Below are positions 63,330 to 64,000 of a DNA stretch of 64,000 bases, in pieces. The stretch spans positions 1,302,001 to 1,366,000 of the forward strand of contig NZ_JAGIOH010000001.1 in NCBI RefSeq assembly GCF_017876625.1. The letters are read 5' to 3'. The DNA comes from Streptomyces syringium. Lineage in GTDB: Bacteria > Actinomycetota > Actinomycetes > Streptomycetales > Streptomycetaceae. The notes below the pieces were generated by a model that ran no database searches, was not told the origin of the DNA, and saw only the letters and a list, made by a program, of their open reading frames with translations. Numbering within the stretch: the stretch's first letter is position 1; every line of letters starts with the position of its first letter. Position numbers and translations under genes: made by a program.

Positions 63330-63335
63330 CGGCAT
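63300..63335 (-). CDS. Candidate 11-residue leader peptide MPMTVLPPPAA
   Basis: Short ORF preceding the EamA transporter by 111 bp (ATG at 63335, or the in-frame ATG at 63329). It encodes three consecutive prolines, which can stall ribosomes. TAGTGT, a good -10 hexamer, lies at 63348-63343, 7 nt before the ATG, so the transcript could begin at the start codon. Length alone gives no coding proof; support comes from the promoter and the leader structure. Confidence 0.45.
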   Translation of the reverse strand: MPMTVLPPPAA

Positions 63336-63345
63336 GATCAGCACA

Positions 63346-64000
63346 CTAAGCCGGACGGGACTCCCGCGACAACTCCCCCTCGGCACCGGCGGGAACACCC
63401 CCGCCACCGGCCACCGGAGTTGCCGGGGCCGCCTTGGGCGTGGAGGTCTGTGCGATGAAGGCACCCAGCAGCACCACGGCGCCGCCCACGATCTGCGGCG
63501 TGGACAGGTGCTCGCCGAGCAGCACCCAGGCCAGCACGGTGGCGACGACCGCCTCCAGACAGGCGACCACCCCGGCCACTTGCGGCGAGAGGCGGCGCAC
63601 GGAGAGCACCCCGGTGAGGTACGCCGCCACGGTCGCGACCAGCACGATCCAGGCGAGCAGCAGGCCGGCCGGCACGGCCGCCCCGGCCAGCTCGGCCCGC
63701 CCGGCGAGCACCTGCCAGTCCATGGTCCAGGGGCTCGCGACCACGGTCAGGAGCCCGGCGCCGACGAGCAGCCCGTAGGCGACGACCCCGACCGGATCGA
63801 CGGGCTCGTCGCCGTCGCCGCCGTGGTCGGACAGGACGAAGTAGCCGACCTGGCAGCAGGCCGCGCCGAGGGCCAGCAGCAGGCCCACGGCGTCGAAACC
63901 GAGCCCGGCCCACACCTCCACGACGCAGGCGAGACCGGCGACGGCGAGCACGACGCCCACGGTGGCGGCCCGGCTGACGGAACGTCGCTGGACGAACCGG
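63346..64000 (-). CDS. EamA/DMT-family transporter (5' end beyond window)
   Basis: The C-terminal 217 residues of a transporter whose start lies past the right edge. Seen: VVLAVAGLACVVEVWAGLGFDAVGLLLALGAACCQVGYFVLSDH, LLLAWIVLVATVAAYLTGVLSVRRLSPQVAGVVACLEAVVATVLAWVLLGEHLSTPQIVGGAVVLLGAFIA: the second EamA repeat with about six helices. The TAG stop lies within the -10 region of the downstream leader. The neighbouring EamA transporter may be a functional relative. Confidence 0.88.
   Translation of the reverse strand, partial: RFVQRRSVSRAATVGVVLAVAGLACVVEVWAGLGFDAVGLLLALGAACCQVGYFVLSDHGGDGDEPVDPVGVVAYGLLVGAGLLTVVASPWTMDWQVLAGRAELAGAAVPAGLLLAWIVLVATVAAYLTGVLSVRRLSPQVAGVVACLEAVVATVLAWVLLGEHLSTPQIVGGAVVLLGAFIAQTSTPKAAPATPVAGGGGVPAGAEGELSRESRPA

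Overview
This 64 kb window is chromosomal DNA of a Streptomyces or a close relative. It is very GC-rich throughout. It carries a conservon (CvnA-E), Lys-rich-tailed Ku with LigD-type NHEJ genes, rare TTA codons in two regulation- and metabolism-type genes, and typical actinobacterial pairs such as MocR with a PNPOx-like protein. No rRNA, tRNA, insertion sequence, prophage or CRISPR array is visible.

Bases 1-18000 hold a minus-strand biosynthetic region that runs off the left edge. Three PKS/NRPS genes form one coupled operon, in transcription order ACP-KS-AT'-AT-ACP, then KS-AT-ACP, then KS-AT-DH-ACP-Cy-A-PCP-TE. The Cy domain and a Cys-like A-domain pocket suggest a polyketide chain ended by a thiazoline or thiazole unit. 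No KR or ER domain is present. The first protein has tandem acyltransferases, the first degenerate. Its N-terminus carries three TTA (bldA) codons within nine residues. Upstream on the same strand lies a translationally coupled pair of RimK-like ATP-grasp enzymes, and an aldehyde dehydrogenase diverges from them. The product cannot be named from sequence.

Bases 19600-37000 are mostly core and stress functions: MeaB and both methylmalonyl-CoA mutase subunits (a possible methylmalonyl-CoA supply), a PAS-GAF-SpoIIE-HATPase phosphatase, a lipase-maturation-factor-like membrane protein, an FAD-dependent oxygenase, a PHP-domain protein, and an NHEJ set (ATP-dependent ligase, LigD-type polymerase, Ku). 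A LAL-type ATPase lacking a DNA-binding domain follows.

Bases 37300-43700 contain a conservon of five overlapping genes ending in a CYP157-like P450 without the ExxR residues. A class I terpene synthase overlaps it tail to tail by 109 bp and is co-transcribed with a C-methyltransferase-like gene. The upstream region of that pair holds a striking nested inverted repeat.

Bases 44300-64000 are single genes and small divergent units: Lnt, a Gfo/Idh oxidoreductase, an FAD monooxygenase with a TetR regulator and a triple palindromic operator, a DinB-like protein, Ung, two SDR enzymes, a HipA-like/DUF3037 pair, an S9 peptidase, a Tat-exported Rieske lipoprotein, a catalytically altered isochorismatase-like protein, LysR/EamA, MocR/PNPOx, and two further EamA transporters. 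One of the transporters is preceded by a candidate leader peptide with attenuator-like RNA structure.
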